A stretch of DNA of 64,000 nucleotides, from contig NC_021184.1 of assembly GCF_000233715.2 (NCBI RefSeq), positions 3,186,001-3,250,000 on the forward strand. The letters are read 5' to 3'. Shown piece by piece: positions 1 to 8,193 of this stretch (position 1 is its first letter; every line of letters begins with the position of its first letter). This DNA comes from Desulfoscipio gibsoniae DSM 7213. GTDB taxonomy: Bacteria; Bacillota; Desulfotomaculia; Desulfotomaculales; Desulfallaceae. The notes under the pieces were generated by a model. It made no database searches. It was not told where the DNA came from and saw nothing but the letters and a program-made list of their open reading frames with translations. The translations under genes and the position numbers were made by a program.

Positions 1-374
1 TCGCCATATGAGAGATGCCGCATGGCCTCGTCTATGAGCATTCGGCGTTCAGCCTGCTGGATATCGTCGCTTTGGCTGGAAAGACGAATTTCGTCAATGT
101 TTATAACGGTCTTCCGCTTGCGTACTTTGTCCAGGGCTGTGTTCACTAAAATTCGGTAGAACCAGCTGCGAAACGCGCGTACATCTTGTAATTGTTGTCT
201 ATGTACATAGAGTTTAAGAAACGCTTCCTGGGCGACTTCCTCGGCATCGTGTTGATGCCTTAGAATGAGCCAGCAAGTTCGTACAGCTTGGTCCCAACTA
301 AGCTGGAATAATTCCTCGTACGCTTGCTCTTCTTTATGGCGCACACGTTCGATAATTTCCTCCGGTATATCCAC
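1..374 (-). CDS. ECF-type RNA polymerase sigma factor, 3' part beyond the left edge
   Basis: The reading frame begins with GTG (372-374) behind a GAAGGGAG ribosome site at 383-390 and runs without a stop to base 1, so only about 124 N-terminal residues are visible. It begins MDIPEEIIERVRHKEEQAY and contains sigma region 2 features: LILRHQHDAEEVAQEAFLKLY (region 2.1-2.2) and FRSWFYRILVNTALDKVRKRK (2.3-2.4). Region 4 and any anti-sigma partner lie outside the window. The promoter-like block just upstream recurs at two other decayed sigma loci, and the first codons are copied at 23680-23734. Inference: an extracytoplasmic stress sigma factor. Confidence 0.85.
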   Translation of the reverse strand, partial: MDIPEEIIERVRHKEEQAYEELFQLSWDQAVRTCWLILRHQHDAEEVAQEAFLKLYVHRQQLQDVRAFRSWFYRILVNTALDKVRKRKTVINIDEIRLSSQSDDIQQAERRMLIDEAMRHLSYG

Positions 375-380
375 CTGATT

Positions 381-430
381 CACTCCCTTCTATAATATAG
401 ACGCTGAAAATGAAGAAATAGTAGGATTGA
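381..430 (-). promoter_or_regulatory. Conserved sigma-locus promoter/leader block, copy 1 of 3
   Basis: On the minus strand this spacer reads CTA(C/T)-ATTTCTTCATTT, then AGCGTCTATATTATAGA, then the ribosome site of the ECF gene. Nearly the same sequence lies at 6992-7040 and 23741-23790, each time upstream of a sigma-like gene. The CGTCTATA core resembles an ECF -10 element (CGTC/CGTA). I infer a shared, possibly autoregulated promoter; no clear -35 is visible. Confidence 0.5.
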
Positions 431-480
431 ATTTGAAATTTTTTTGTAATCCCTACAGTACAATAAAAGCCAATAAAGTA

Positions 481-560
481 TAGTTTTAGAATTAATTGAA
501 CTTCTTATGAAATCAGATTTAAAATCCCTTATCCAATAAAGAGGACAAGGGATTTTTTTG
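481..560 (+). pseudogene. 3' remnant of a second RsoA-like gene with its terminator
   Basis: The short stretch 487-522 reads LELIELLMKSD in one frame, matching the C-terminus LKLIELFKKSD of the RsoA-like protein at 1474-1689. It is followed by the same hairpin: AAATCCCTT, a loop beginning ATCCAATAAA, AAGGGATTT, then a T-run. Nothing upstream can be read as the rest of the gene. I take it as the surviving tail of a duplicated split-sigma locus. Confidence 0.5.
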
Positions 561-800
561 ATTTTTATCGACGAGCAGAAGAATAATTTTGTTCCAGCTT
601 TTAGGTATTTCAACACCAGTATTTTTTCGTCGGATACTGTCGGATAAATACGACAAGTTCTCGCATCCAGTTGGAAACATTTATACATTTGTTAACGTCA
701 TAAATGTTAAATAGTACCTACAGTAACAATATAAGCTAGTTTAAAATGCTTCGTTATGGCACAGTTGCTGAGTTGAGTTGATACATAATAAACCACGTCA

Positions 801-1010
801 TCAAATAAAATCAGCTATTATTAAATTATAAGATTTATTTTCCAGCTTCACGTTCATCTCTTTTATCGTTTCGTTAAGTTTGTTCAGAGAATCATTGAGT
901 TGATCCAATTTTTCCGCCATGGTTTGAAGTACATAGCGGAGCAATATAAAGCATAATACAACCGGAAACCCCACGTTTGCAGTCATTGAGATAATTTCTT
1001 CTATATTCAT
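801..1010 (-). CDS. yvrJ: YvrJ family small membrane protein
   Basis: The start at 1010 (MNIEEIISMTANVGFPVV) follows a GGGAGAG ribosome site; a longer frame upstream has no such site. The 69-residue product has the YvrJ signature NVGFPVVLCFILLRYVLQTM, one membrane segment, then an amphipathic coiled-coil-like tail (AEKLDQLNDSLNKLNETIKEM). In Bacillus subtilis yvrJ belongs to the regulon of the two-subunit sigma factor SigO/RsoA. Here it lies divergent from a SigO/RsoA-like pair, which supports the same association. Function of the family is unknown. Confidence 0.75.
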   Translation of the reverse strand: MNIEEIISMTANVGFPVVLCFILLRYVLQTMAEKLDQLNDSLNKLNETIKEMNVKLENKSYNLIIADFI

Positions 1011-1180
1011 AAATTTCTCTCCCATCTTTAAATAAACGGCTCTTACTTTTAAGGAAATAAATAGCTCTTTTAACAACCAACAAAATATGGAACCGACACA
1101 AAAGGGCATTATTTTTGGTTGTTAAATTAATCTATAAATCTCCCTATATAGTAAGAACTGTAGAATAGGGAGGAGATAAT

Positions 1181-1522
1181 ATGAGCAATGAATCCAACGT
1201 TATCGATTCTTACAGAAGGGAATTAAAACGCATTGCCTAGCGTTTGCAATATAAAACCAGGTCTAAGTTGAAACATGAGCTTCCCCTAAAAGACAATCTC
1301 AGCCATAGCGATCCTTTCACAGAGCATTCAGATAAAAAAATATTAATACAACAGTTACTTGATTCAATTCCTTCGGATATCCGCAAAAGAATTATTTATG
1401 AAATTTACTTTGATAACAAAACGGAGGCTCAAGTCGCCAGAGAAATGAACATTAGCCAACAGGTGGTGAATAAATGGAAAAAAAAGGCCCTCCAATCACT
1501 ATGTCGGAAACTGAGTTCCTAA
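1181..1522 (+). pseudogene. sigO: SigO-like sigma subunit (region 4) with in-frame TAG at codon 20
   Basis: A strong GGGAGGAG ribosome site precedes ATG 1181 (MSNESNVIDSYRRELKRIA). A TAG at 1238-1240 interrupts the frame, which then continues to 1522 without shifting. The downstream part (ILIQQLLDSIPSDIRKRI, then AQVAREMNISQQVVNKWKKK) is a sigma region 4 helix-turn-helix. In B. subtilis SigO supplies region 4 and pairs with RsoA. The 3' end overlaps the RsoA-like gene by 49 nt, so the two are translationally linked. Restart at TTG 1244 is possible but lacks a ribosome site. The TAG may be a nonsense mutation, a sequencing error or a suppressed codon. Confidence 0.65.
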
Positions 1523-1689
1523 AACTGTTATCGTTAGCTAAACAAAACGATGCAGAGGCAATCCTCAAACTGCTGGCGTTTTTCAAGGAAGATATTTTAG
1601 CCTTAAGTAAATATATTCATACAGATCGGGAAGACGCCATACAAAGCATGACTTTGAAGTTAATTGAACTTTTCAAGAAGTCGGATTAA
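1474..1689 (+). CDS. rsoA: RsoA-like sigma co-subunit (region 2 half of a split sigma factor)
   Basis: ATG 1474 sits 7 nt after AGGTGG, inside the end of the SigO-like frame. The 71-residue protein contains TEFLKLLSLAKQNDAEAILKL and HTDREDAIQSMTLKLIELF, which resemble sigma regions 2.1-2.2 (the DREDxxQ motif corresponds to the core-RNAP-binding helix). Size and gene order match B. subtilis RsoA (about 79 residues), which joins SigO to form one working sigma factor. If the SigO-like partner is truncated by its amber codon, this half would be orphaned. Identification rests on architecture and motif, not on alignment. Confidence 0.65.
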   Translation: MEKKGPPITMSETEFLKLLSLAKQNDAEAILKLLAFFKEDILALSKYIHTDREDAIQSMTLKLIELFKKSD

Positions 1690-1728
1690 AAATCCCTTAT
1701 CCAATAAAAAGGAGAAGGGATTTTTTTT
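1689..1728 (+). terminator. Rho-independent terminator of the split-sigma operon
   Basis: AAATCCCTT pairs with AAGGGATTT across a loop starting ATCCAATAAA, followed by eight T. A near copy lies at 521-557 behind the remnant RsoA-like tail. Confidence 0.8.
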
Positions 1729-1733
1729 ATTTC

Positions 1734-1764
1734 AGGTTGTATTTCTATCGTCTAATTTACCTTA
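1734..1764. repeat. 31-bp exact repeat, copy 1 (copy 2 at 11437-11467)
   Basis: A 31-bp sequence starting AGGTTGTATTTCTATCG and ending TTTACCTTA occurs identically here and at 11437-11467, in each case in a spacer next to decayed genes. No function is evident; it may be the scar of a larger duplicated segment. Confidence 0.7.
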
Positions 1765-1876
1765 ATAGGTGAGAGGGTCAACTGAAAAGTAATTTTATGA
1801 GTTTGGGAACGGCCATAAAATTCCTTCGTTTCCTTCAGTGGTCTTTCTTAAAATTATTGAAAAGGAGAGATATATT

Positions 1877-2464
1877 ATGGCTACGGGGGAAAGTTTCGTA
1901 AAAGTTTATACTACAAACAATTATTATGGGATAAAGTGTGATGTTGTTATTCCGGCTAACCCCGCGGTAGGGGGTAATAGTGACTATTTTGACCTATTCA
2001 TTGGTCTGGGTGATAAAGCTGAAGGTGGTCTTTCCTATTCTACCGCTGGATGGAAAAAGTTTTTAAACACAGGTTATAAAGCAAGCGGCGGAAACTCCAA
2101 CTATTGGAGAAGTAATGTTATGACAACCCAGCCAAATGCAGGTGATCGAGTTTCCATTGAATTAATTAATAACTTAGATGGAACTGCTACTTTTAAGGTT
2201 AATGGAACCACCTATTGTACCCTGCCAGTATATGGAGGTTTATCTTCACCTACGAAGGTTAAACAGGTACACGGTTGCGAAGATTATACCGGACTGGTTA
2301 AACACGATCAAGCTTCATTTTCCTACTTAAAGATCCGGCAAAGTAATGGTTCATACATTAGCTGGGACGGTACCATTCTAACTGATAATCTTATAAAGGT
2401 TAACGCAGCAGATTATTACGTATATTCCGTAGTGCCCATGAGTACAAGATTAAATCAAGGTTAA
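1877..2464 (+). CDS. Predicted beta-sandwich protein of unknown function, likely split-sigma target
   Basis: ATG 1877 follows AAAGGAGAG. The 195-residue product has no signal peptide or membrane segment. It is rich in Gly, Asn, Tyr and Thr with alternating hydrophobic strands (SDYFDLFIGLGD, GDRVSIELINNLDGTATFKV, SYLKIRQSNGSYISWDGT), suggesting a lectin or carbohydrate-binding-like fold. A truncated paralogue is at 14846-15007, split by the RIT element. Its position behind SigO/RsoA-like genes, with its own terminator, suggests it may be the regulated target, as oxdC is in B. subtilis, although it shows no cupin motif. I do not recognise the family. Confidence 0.7.
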   Translation: MATGESFVKVYTTNNYYGIKCDVVIPANPAVGGNSDYFDLFIGLGDKAEGGLSYSTAGWKKFLNTGYKASGGNSNYWRSNVMTTQPNAGDRVSIELINNLDGTATFKVNGTTYCTLPVYGGLSSPTKVKQVHGCEDYTGLVKHDQASFSYLKIRQSNGSYISWDGTILTDNLIKVNAADYYVYSVVPMSTRLNQG

Positions 2465-2493
2465 AAATATATAGATTTCTTACTATGGTTCTG

Positions 2494-2522
2494 GGGAGTA
2501 CAGATTTTTGTACTCCCTTTTT
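2494..2522 (+). terminator. Rho-independent terminator
   Basis: GGGAGTACA and TGTACTCCC form a 9-bp stem followed by TTTTT, 30 bp after the stop of the beta-sandwich gene. Confidence 0.85.
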
Positions 2523-2763
2523 ATGTGCGTCCAGCATGGTTCTGATTTAGTGGGAAAGTTTATACGGCGAGGCTGCACCTGCCTTTTAATCAAAGGATAA
2601 CCAGCGCATAAAGCTTTGAAAAGCACCATATTGGCAATCCCAAAGCCTGATAAGTTTAACCGAACTTATTAATAATCTCATAAACCTTGACGAGTAGCTG
2701 GATACGAACTCGTACGATGGCATGAGAAGGCTAGCCGTTCCTTCATTTTCGGTTTTATTTTTG

Positions 2764-3948
2764 TCATTCCAGGATAATAAAATTACCACCTCCCACCATT
2801 TGCTCTGTTCTTACAATCAAAGTCCATTCTCCGGGACAGATCTTTCCGGGTGAACCGTCTGCGGTTGTACCTATTTGTTCGGATAGGATAAAATTATAAT
2901 CCATACTTCCGTTAACTAGAGGCAAAGTTTTAATATTAATTAAACTCATTTTGAGTTCTTCGGGATGCGTAGGAAATAATTCAATGCTTGCCTTATCACC
3001 AGGAATATAATCTGCATTTATATAAAGAGGTTCTCCCAAATGAACAGATTCAGGTTTAATAGTTATCCCCTTAACTGGGATTAAGAATCCGGTAATCATA
3101 TCCGATATTTTTTTATACAGTGCTTCATCTTTGAGATAGTAACCTTGGCTGGGATCACCTTGGTGAACGAACCCACCGTCAATAATAGAAATGTAAATGC
3201 TTTGGCCATCAACAAGTCTCAGACATGCTTTGACGGAATGTCCCATCTTTACAGGGTCTGAATGAAAACTTTCCTTAACAAGTTTGGACACAGCCTCGTT
3301 ATATAGAGCTAAGAATTGATTAATTTTATCTTTATCCTTTTCCTTATTGGCAAAAAGAGGTAAAAATTGATTATCGCTTTGATTAAATTCAATTCTGGAT
3401 ACTTCTTTAAGATCTATTTTTGATGGAATTGAATCCTCATGCAAGTTAATGGGTTCGGGTACGGCTTCATCAGGTATAACTTCAGTGATGGTAATGGTTT
3501 TATCCACAGCATTAAATTCAATGCTCATGTTTAGGTTTTCCGCAAGAAAGCGCAACGGCACCAGGGTACGCCCATCTTTTATAAAGGGCGGGTTACTTGT
3601 TTCCACTTTCTGACCATTTACCAAAGCCTGTTTGCTTTTAAAAGACATTTTAACATTGATTTCATCTTTTGTTATTTCCATAATCTTTGTAGTTGCATCC
3701 CATTTTACTGTAGCGCCGAGGATTTTCTCTGTTACAAAACGGGCGGGTAGAAATGCCGTGCCTTTTACCAGCACAGGCGGAACATTAAGCTGGTAAGGGA
3801 CATCGTTTAATAAAGCGTCCCTACTGCCCAGGGTTAATACCATCTTTTTGACATTATCCCGTGCGTATGCAGCGGTATTGGTCGACCAGAGAGGTGAGAC
3901 CGACAGTACTGCTGTCAGAATTATAGCAGTGCAGACTTTAAAACCCAT
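2764..3948 (-). CDS. Secreted stalk-domain (copper amine oxidase N-terminal domain) protein
   Basis: The start at 3948 ([17 protein letters not shown]) follows AGAAGGGAG and opens with a signal peptide ending near AYA. Residues about 35-160 form a copper-amine-oxidase N-terminal domain with the hallmark [19 protein letters not shown] and [18 protein letters not shown]. The C-terminal half (from [14 protein letters not shown]) is homologous to the N-terminal half of the next gene, including [15 protein letters not shown]. The domain is structural and does not imply copper or oxidase activity. Inference: an envelope protein. Confidence 0.8.
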   Translation of the reverse strand: MGFKVCTAIILTAVLSVSPLWSTNTAAYARDNVKKMVLTLGSRDALLNDVPYQLNVPPVLVKGTAFLPARFVTEKILGATVKWDATTKIMEITKDEINVKMSFKSKQALVNGQKVETSNPPFIKDGRTLVPLRFLAENLNMSIEFNAVDKTITITEVIPDEAVPEPINLHEDSIPSKIDLKEVSRIEFNQSDNQFLPLFANKEKDKDKINQFLALYNEAVSKLVKESFHSDPVKMGHSVKACLRLVDGQSIYISIIDGGFVHQGDPSQGYYLKDEALYKKISDMITGFLIPVKGITIKPESVHLGEPLYINADYIPGDKASIELFPTHPEELKMSLINIKTLPLVNGSMDYNFILSEQIGTTADGSPGKICPGEWTLIVRTEQMVGGGNFIILE

Positions 3949-4038
3949 AATTAAATGCTCCCTTCTAAGAACATAAACCCATTTTTTCAACATTTCCGTA
4001 TTTTTTGACAGCTAATTATCTCCATTAAACAAAGGAAA

Positions 4039-5679
4039 CTATTTGCCGGCAACTAAATTAGCCTGCATATTTTGACTATCCCAGGTTAGTTGATATCCTA
4101 ACGCCAAGGCCAGCTGTCTAAGCTGCACCATAGTAGTGGATCCATTTTTTTCTGTTCCCTGGTATAAACCCCATACATGATTGCCCAGGGTTACCTCCAT
4201 GTACGATATTACCCCTGCCCCCAACCGCCGGCTATGAAGAGGATCATTATTATCATAATCAATGGGATACCAGACTAATTTCCCCCCCAAAGCTGCGATT
4301 GTGTCCCTGAGAGGTACCATTACCTTCCCAGCCGAGCGGTCAAAATATGGTTTTCCAGAAGAATATATGGTGTTTTCCCCAGCCAGGCTGATCTTAACTC
4401 CCTGAACTATATCACTATTAAACTGTGGCTTATTAAGTTCGGACAGCATTTCATCCGGGATACTTTTCTGATTGCGCAAGAAAACTACTTTTTCCGGGCC
4501 GAGCCATTTTACCTGGTAACTGAAAAACCTGGCCAGCTCTTCCCAGGGGAGCCGCCACACACCACCGTTTTTCCCCATGATACCGGAAAGATAGGGCATG
4601 GTACCGTTCATCCGAGCATACTTGCGATCCGGTTCAACGGTCAAGCCCAGTTCAGGGCCACCCAGAATGAATTTGCCCCCGGCATTTTCCACCGGCACCC
4701 CCAGATATTGCCCTAAAAAGCTAAGACTAATATACGTTATAGGACTGCTGTTAAACTTGCTGTTGTTGATCAACAAAGGCTGATCGTTTGGATGAATCTG
4801 AGCGTTAAATTGGATTTTCCCTTCCTGCCAAACCAGCACCCTGCCCCCATCGTAGGCCACTGCTCGGGGCGTGGGAATTTCCGGGGGTAAAATGAACACT
4901 GGCAAGAAGGTGCTGCCCCCGCCGGAACTTACTACCAGCTGCCATTCCCCCGGCCTGATTTGTCCTGGCGAACCATCCATTTTTTTACCCATTTCTTCTT
5001 TAAGTGTAAAAGTATGGGAAAAACAATCATGTTCCACTGGCACCCGGTCCAACAAAATGGCCTCCGGGATCGGATAAGGATCAGGTGCGGAAGGAATGGT
5101 GCACGGAGAATAAGTTGGCATAAGAAAAATAAGAGCTTCACCCCGGGCATGATCGGAACTGACTGTTACCTGGTCACCTAATTTAAACTCCCGACAATCT
5201 AATGTAACTTCACGGGCAGGCACAAACAAACTCATGGCCAGGTCATAAAATTTTTTCCCTAAAGCCTGGTTCGTCACTTGAAAACCATGAAGACCGTCCT
5301 CTTGATACCCGGTGATATAATATATTCCCTGATCATACAGATATATGGAGAAACTTTGTCCATCTTTCAGGCAAATAGATACTTCGTTCATAAAAAAGGG
5401 GATGTCAGCTCCAAAATCAACCGGCCCCTCCGGACCGATGGTTTTAAAGGCCTGGTTATACATATTTAAGAGACTTAATATTTTTTCCCGATCATTTTCA
5501 ACGTCGGGGAATGACAAATAGGCCGTATCCGCCCGGGAAAAATCTACCCGTTCCACCTGCTCCAAGGAAAGTTGATTAGGTAAACTTTCTGCCGCCGAAG
5601 CTGCAGATAAACCAATTAATAAAAGCACCATAACTACGAAAAACATCTTTTTTATTTTATGCAATGATTTCCTAAGCAT
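4039..5679 (-). CDS. Secreted protein with C-terminal stalk-domain repeats
   Basis: The chosen start (MLRKSLHKIKKMFFVVMVLLL) follows a GGGGGG ribosome site; the longer frame from 5799 has none. A signal peptide ends at about SAASA. The N-terminal half (LSLEQVERVDFSRADTAYL to GSPGQIRPGEWQLVV) is homologous to the C-terminal half of the neighbouring 2764-3948 protein. Two stalk-type repeats follow, with VMVPLRDTIAALGGKLVW and MVQLRQLALALGYQLTWD. The two adjacent proteins therefore carry the same modules in opposite order. Role unknown; secreted or wall-associated. Confidence 0.75.
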   Translation of the reverse strand: MLRKSLHKIKKMFFVVMVLLLIGLSAASAAESLPNQLSLEQVERVDFSRADTAYLSFPDVENDREKILSLLNMYNQAFKTIGPEGPVDFGADIPFFMNEVSICLKDGQSFSIYLYDQGIYYITGYQEDGLHGFQVTNQALGKKFYDLAMSLFVPAREVTLDCREFKLGDQVTVSSDHARGEALIFLMPTYSPCTIPSAPDPYPIPEAILLDRVPVEHDCFSHTFTLKEEMGKKMDGSPGQIRPGEWQLVVSSGGGSTFLPVFILPPEIPTPRAVAYDGGRVLVWQEGKIQFNAQIHPNDQPLLINNSKFNSSPITYISLSFLGQYLGVPVENAGGKFILGGPELGLTVEPDRKYARMNGTMPYLSGIMGKNGGVWRLPWEELARFFSYQVKWLGPEKVVFLRNQKSIPDEMLSELNKPQFNSDIVQGVKISLAGENTIYSSGKPYFDRSAGKVMVPLRDTIAALGGKLVWYPIDYDNNDPLHSRRLGAGVISYMEVTLGNHVWGLYQGTEKNGSTTMVQLRQLALALGYQLTWDSQNMQANLVAGK

Positions 5680-5960
5680 TGTAAAACCCCCCATTTTTAG
5701 TCCGTACGGTAGTTTTTGTAAACATATTACCGTCCGCTTGTTTACTCGCAAGGATTGTAACGTCACCAGCTTTAGCAAGTTCCACTCTGCTATCCTCACC
5801 TTTGATCTTTTTTAATTTTCTGTTACTCAGGTATCCAGGCTGTAAGGTCATAAATTTCCCCGTGGTCATACATTTTTATTGTTAAATAATTGTCTAAAAA
5901 ATATAGATAATGATCGTACGATTCTATCTGAGTAGGGTTATTTAGCTGGCTTTTTACTTT

Positions 5961-6206
5961 TCAGGTTGCATTTGAACAGGAAGTTAATGTAGCTATGTAT
6001 TCTGCCGGACTTTTATCTTTGTTGTTAATGATTACTATTTTTGTCACAGTATCCCTTTCCACATTCATATTTAATGCTTCGCTGGTAAATCTTAAAGGGA
6101 CATAGGTCGAGCTATTTATAATTTTAGCCGAGGTGTTTAGTTTTAGTTCGGAATCTCCATATTTGGAAAACTGGCTTCCAATAGGCCAGGCATTGACGTT
6201 AAACAA
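5961..6206 (-). pseudogene. Fragment of a stalk-domain protein
   Basis: An 81-residue frame contains one half-domain (SAKIINSSTYVPLRFTSEALNMNVERD, then KIVIINN), the usual core of these domains. It has no signal peptide and no credible ribosome site, and it lacks the second half of the domain and any C-terminal region. I read it as a remnant of a decayed paralogue. Confidence 0.6.
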
Positions 6207-6446
6207 TTATCTATGTCCCAAATACCTTTTTAACTTTACTGCATACCTGCAAAAAATCCCGCAGTACGGCAACTTAAAACCGCTAATTTAAAGGGCTTAC
6301 TACAGAAAAATCTTCTATGGTAATCAATAAAGATAAAACCATCAGAATGATTATTAGCAAATGGGATATTTTTCCACAATATAAGCATATTTTTCAAATG
6401 GGACCCCCCTTAAGCTCATTTGGCCTTTTCCTTGCACAATTGCAAC

Positions 6447-6938
6447 TTACTTCGCAAGAGGATATTTTTCGGTTTGTCTGCTTTGCCCCGGAGGCGGTAC
6501 TAGTTGTTTTCGCAATGCCCACCGTCCCGTATTCAACAGCCGGGTTACCGCCGTTTTTTCTATGCCAGTCATCTCTGCTATTTCGATATAACCCAGCCCT
6601 AATATCTCTCGCAAAACCAATACCAGCCTTTCTGTAGGCGGCAACGTTAAAAGGGCTTTCTGAACTCTGTTTGTACTGTTGTTCTTTTTCGGCGGGCTTC
6701 TTTTATCTTTAGGTAAGTTTTTACCCGGGCTGGATGTGGCTTTATTTCTGTATATTAAACACAGGCTTTTCAAAGCTGTGTTTAAATTTATATTGCCGTT
6801 TAATGCGTTAAAAACATCCTTTAATAGCTATTGGGTTTTCCTATGACTGCCGGTTAATCTGTAGCCTGTGTTGTAGAGTAAATTTACTATTTGTTCGGAG
6901 GAATTACCCCGCCTAGACATTTCTCTCAGTTTGGGCAT
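6447..6938 (-). pseudogene. Short ECF-like sigma factor with in-frame TAG (codon 37)
   Basis: The frame starts at ATG 6936-6938 (MPKLREMSRRGNSSEQIVNL) after GGAGAAGG and would give 163 residues. TAG at 6828-6830 interrupts it. The near-identical copy at 23424-23639 has GAG (Glu) at that position, so this is a single-base change. The N-terminus resembles sigma region 2.1 (IVNLLYNTGYRLTGSHRKTQ). The C-terminus is a clear region 4 (ALLTLPPTERLVLVLREIL, then IEIAEMTGIEKTAVTRLL). The same family is intact at 28057-28521. Confidence 0.7.
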
Positions 6939-6991
6939 GTCCCTTCTCCTTCTCGTTTAAAATTCGGTTTAACGTGCGGCATCGAGTTCAA

Positions 6992-7040
6992 AATTCTCTA
7001 TAAATATAGACGTTAAAAATAGAGAAATCGTAGCATAGAA
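6992..7040 (-). promoter_or_regulatory. Conserved sigma-locus promoter/leader block, copy 2 of 3
   Basis: The minus strand reads CTACGATTTCTCTATTTTTA, then ACGTCTATATTTATAGAG, as in the copies at 381-430 and 23741-23790. It lies about 55 bp upstream of the start of the amber-interrupted sigma gene. Confidence 0.5.
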
Positions 7041-7086
7041 TGTCGGCCCATCATGGTAATCTTTGCACATAAACCCGGTCCTTAAT

Positions 7087-7190
7087 AAGTAAGGGCATGA
7101 GGGAACGCTTGTCGTGAAAGACTCCCTGGTTACAATCATCTGGGAGATGAATAACCATATGTTATGATTCGGGCGCAGACGGAAAAGAAT
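7087..7190 (+). pseudogene. Fragment of a DUF4367 anti-sigma gene
   Basis: This stretch matches 8809-8912 of the intact DUF4367 gene downstream: GGGCATGAGGGAACGCT, then similar bases through the region coding EGTLVVKNSLVTIIWAMQDR and MIRG. Base changes and small indels break the frame. It shows that a second anti-sigma gene once stood here beside the broken sigma gene. Confidence 0.6.
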
Positions 7191-7620
7191 ACGGCGTTGC
7201 TTTGCTTATTATTGTTGTAAAAAAACATTTGTTTTATCATGATTTTAATCAATCTTTAACTCCGAAAGTTAAGTTAATCAAGAACCATATTGTCTTTTGA
7301 TTAAAACTAGGTTAACTTCTTTTCCCTCTACAGTTCAAGAAACATCTGCTCGAACGGAGCTGCGGTGCGTCCAACACGGTGGTATTGTGGTAATTATTGT
7401 CTAAAATCAAATTGGATTAAGTATACTTTTGATATGCAATATTTTCCTTTATAGCTTTCTTATCTATATAGACAATCTAAAAACACTTTTGCAATACTTA
7501 TTTTTAAAATCTTTCTATAATTTTTTTCAAGTCACACTTTAGCTTACTGAAGATGTTTTTGTTTTTTGTCCAATTATCATCTAAATGTCTATATAATCAA
7601 TGGCAAAGGGTGTGATTTAA
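7191..7620. other. AT-rich gene-free spacer
   Basis: I see no coding frame, clear hairpin or repeat here. The AT-rich stretch before 7605 presumably contains the promoter of the sigma gene at 7621, but no element stands out. Confidence 0.4.
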
Positions 7621-8193
7621 GTGATTATGATGATAATCGCCGCAATGGAAGGCGAAGATAATAAGGCTTTTATGCTGAACCTATATCGGGATTATTATGG
7701 TCTCGTGCGGAAGACCGTTTACAATATTACCCATGATGCGGACAATGTGGAAGATTTGATCAACGATACGTTCATAAAATTAATTGAAAAAATATCTTTG
7801 ATTCGAACGCTGGAAAGTTGCAGATTGGCCGCTTATGTTGTCTATACTTCTAAGAGCGTGGCCATCAACTATATAAAACACAAAAGTGTCCAGAGAAAAC
7901 ATGCGTATTATGGAGGGGACACGGATCTAACGGAAAAGGTGCCTGACCTTGAGGACACCATAGAAGAGCGGATTATCCATCATGAAGAAATGGAAGAGAT
8001 GGGGAATGCCATATTAAGGCTTCCGGAGAAGCAGAAAGATCTATTATATTTTAAGTACATATTGGGAATGGCTGATGCGGAAATAGCAGAAACTTTCGGG
8101 ATAGCCCCCGGCAGTGTACGGCAATATTTGACAAGAGCCCGAAAAGAAGCCCAAAAACTCATGGATAAGGAGATGAGTACGCGTGCCGAATAA
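7621..8193 (+). CDS. Sigma-70 family (ECF-like) RNA polymerase sigma factor
   Basis: GTG 7621 lies 8 nt after AAAGGGTG; ATG 7627 is a possible alternative. The 190-residue protein has sigma region 2 (FMLNLYRDYYGLVRKTVYN, DADNVEDLINDTFIKLIEKI) and region 4 (AILRLPEKQKDLLYFKYILG, AEIAETFGIAPGSVRQYLTR). It overlaps the following DUF4367 gene by 11 nt, the usual layout of a sigma/anti-sigma pair under joint translation. It probably directs RNA polymerase to envelope genes and is held by the membrane partner until a signal arrives. Confidence 0.85.
   Translation: MIMMIIAAMEGEDNKAFMLNLYRDYYGLVRKTVYNITHDADNVEDLINDTFIKLIEKISLIRTLESCRLAAYVVYTSKSVAINYIKHKSVQRKHAYYGGDTDLTEKVPDLEDTIEERIIHHEEMEEMGNAILRLPEKQKDLLYFKYILGMADAEIAETFGIAPGSVRQYLTRARKEAQKLMDKEMSTRAE

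Noticed and set aside
380-688. 102-residue minus-strand frame at the left end
   Set aside because: It crosses the RsoA remnant and terminator, has no ribosome site and an unlikely composition.
1238-1240. TAG as pyrrolysine
   Set aside because: Some related clostridia decode TAG as pyrrolysine, but no pyl genes are in the window and the TAG at 6828 replaces an ordinary Glu codon. Kept only as a remote option.
2521-2763. Possible transposase or group II intron remnant
   Set aside because: The 2586-2789 frame and a GTGCGTCCA motif (also near 7368) hint at an old element, but no catalytic motif or intron domain can be recognised.
5672-5869. 65-residue frame upstream of the 5679 start
   Set aside because: It overlaps the ribosome site and start of the real gene in another frame and has no ribosome site.
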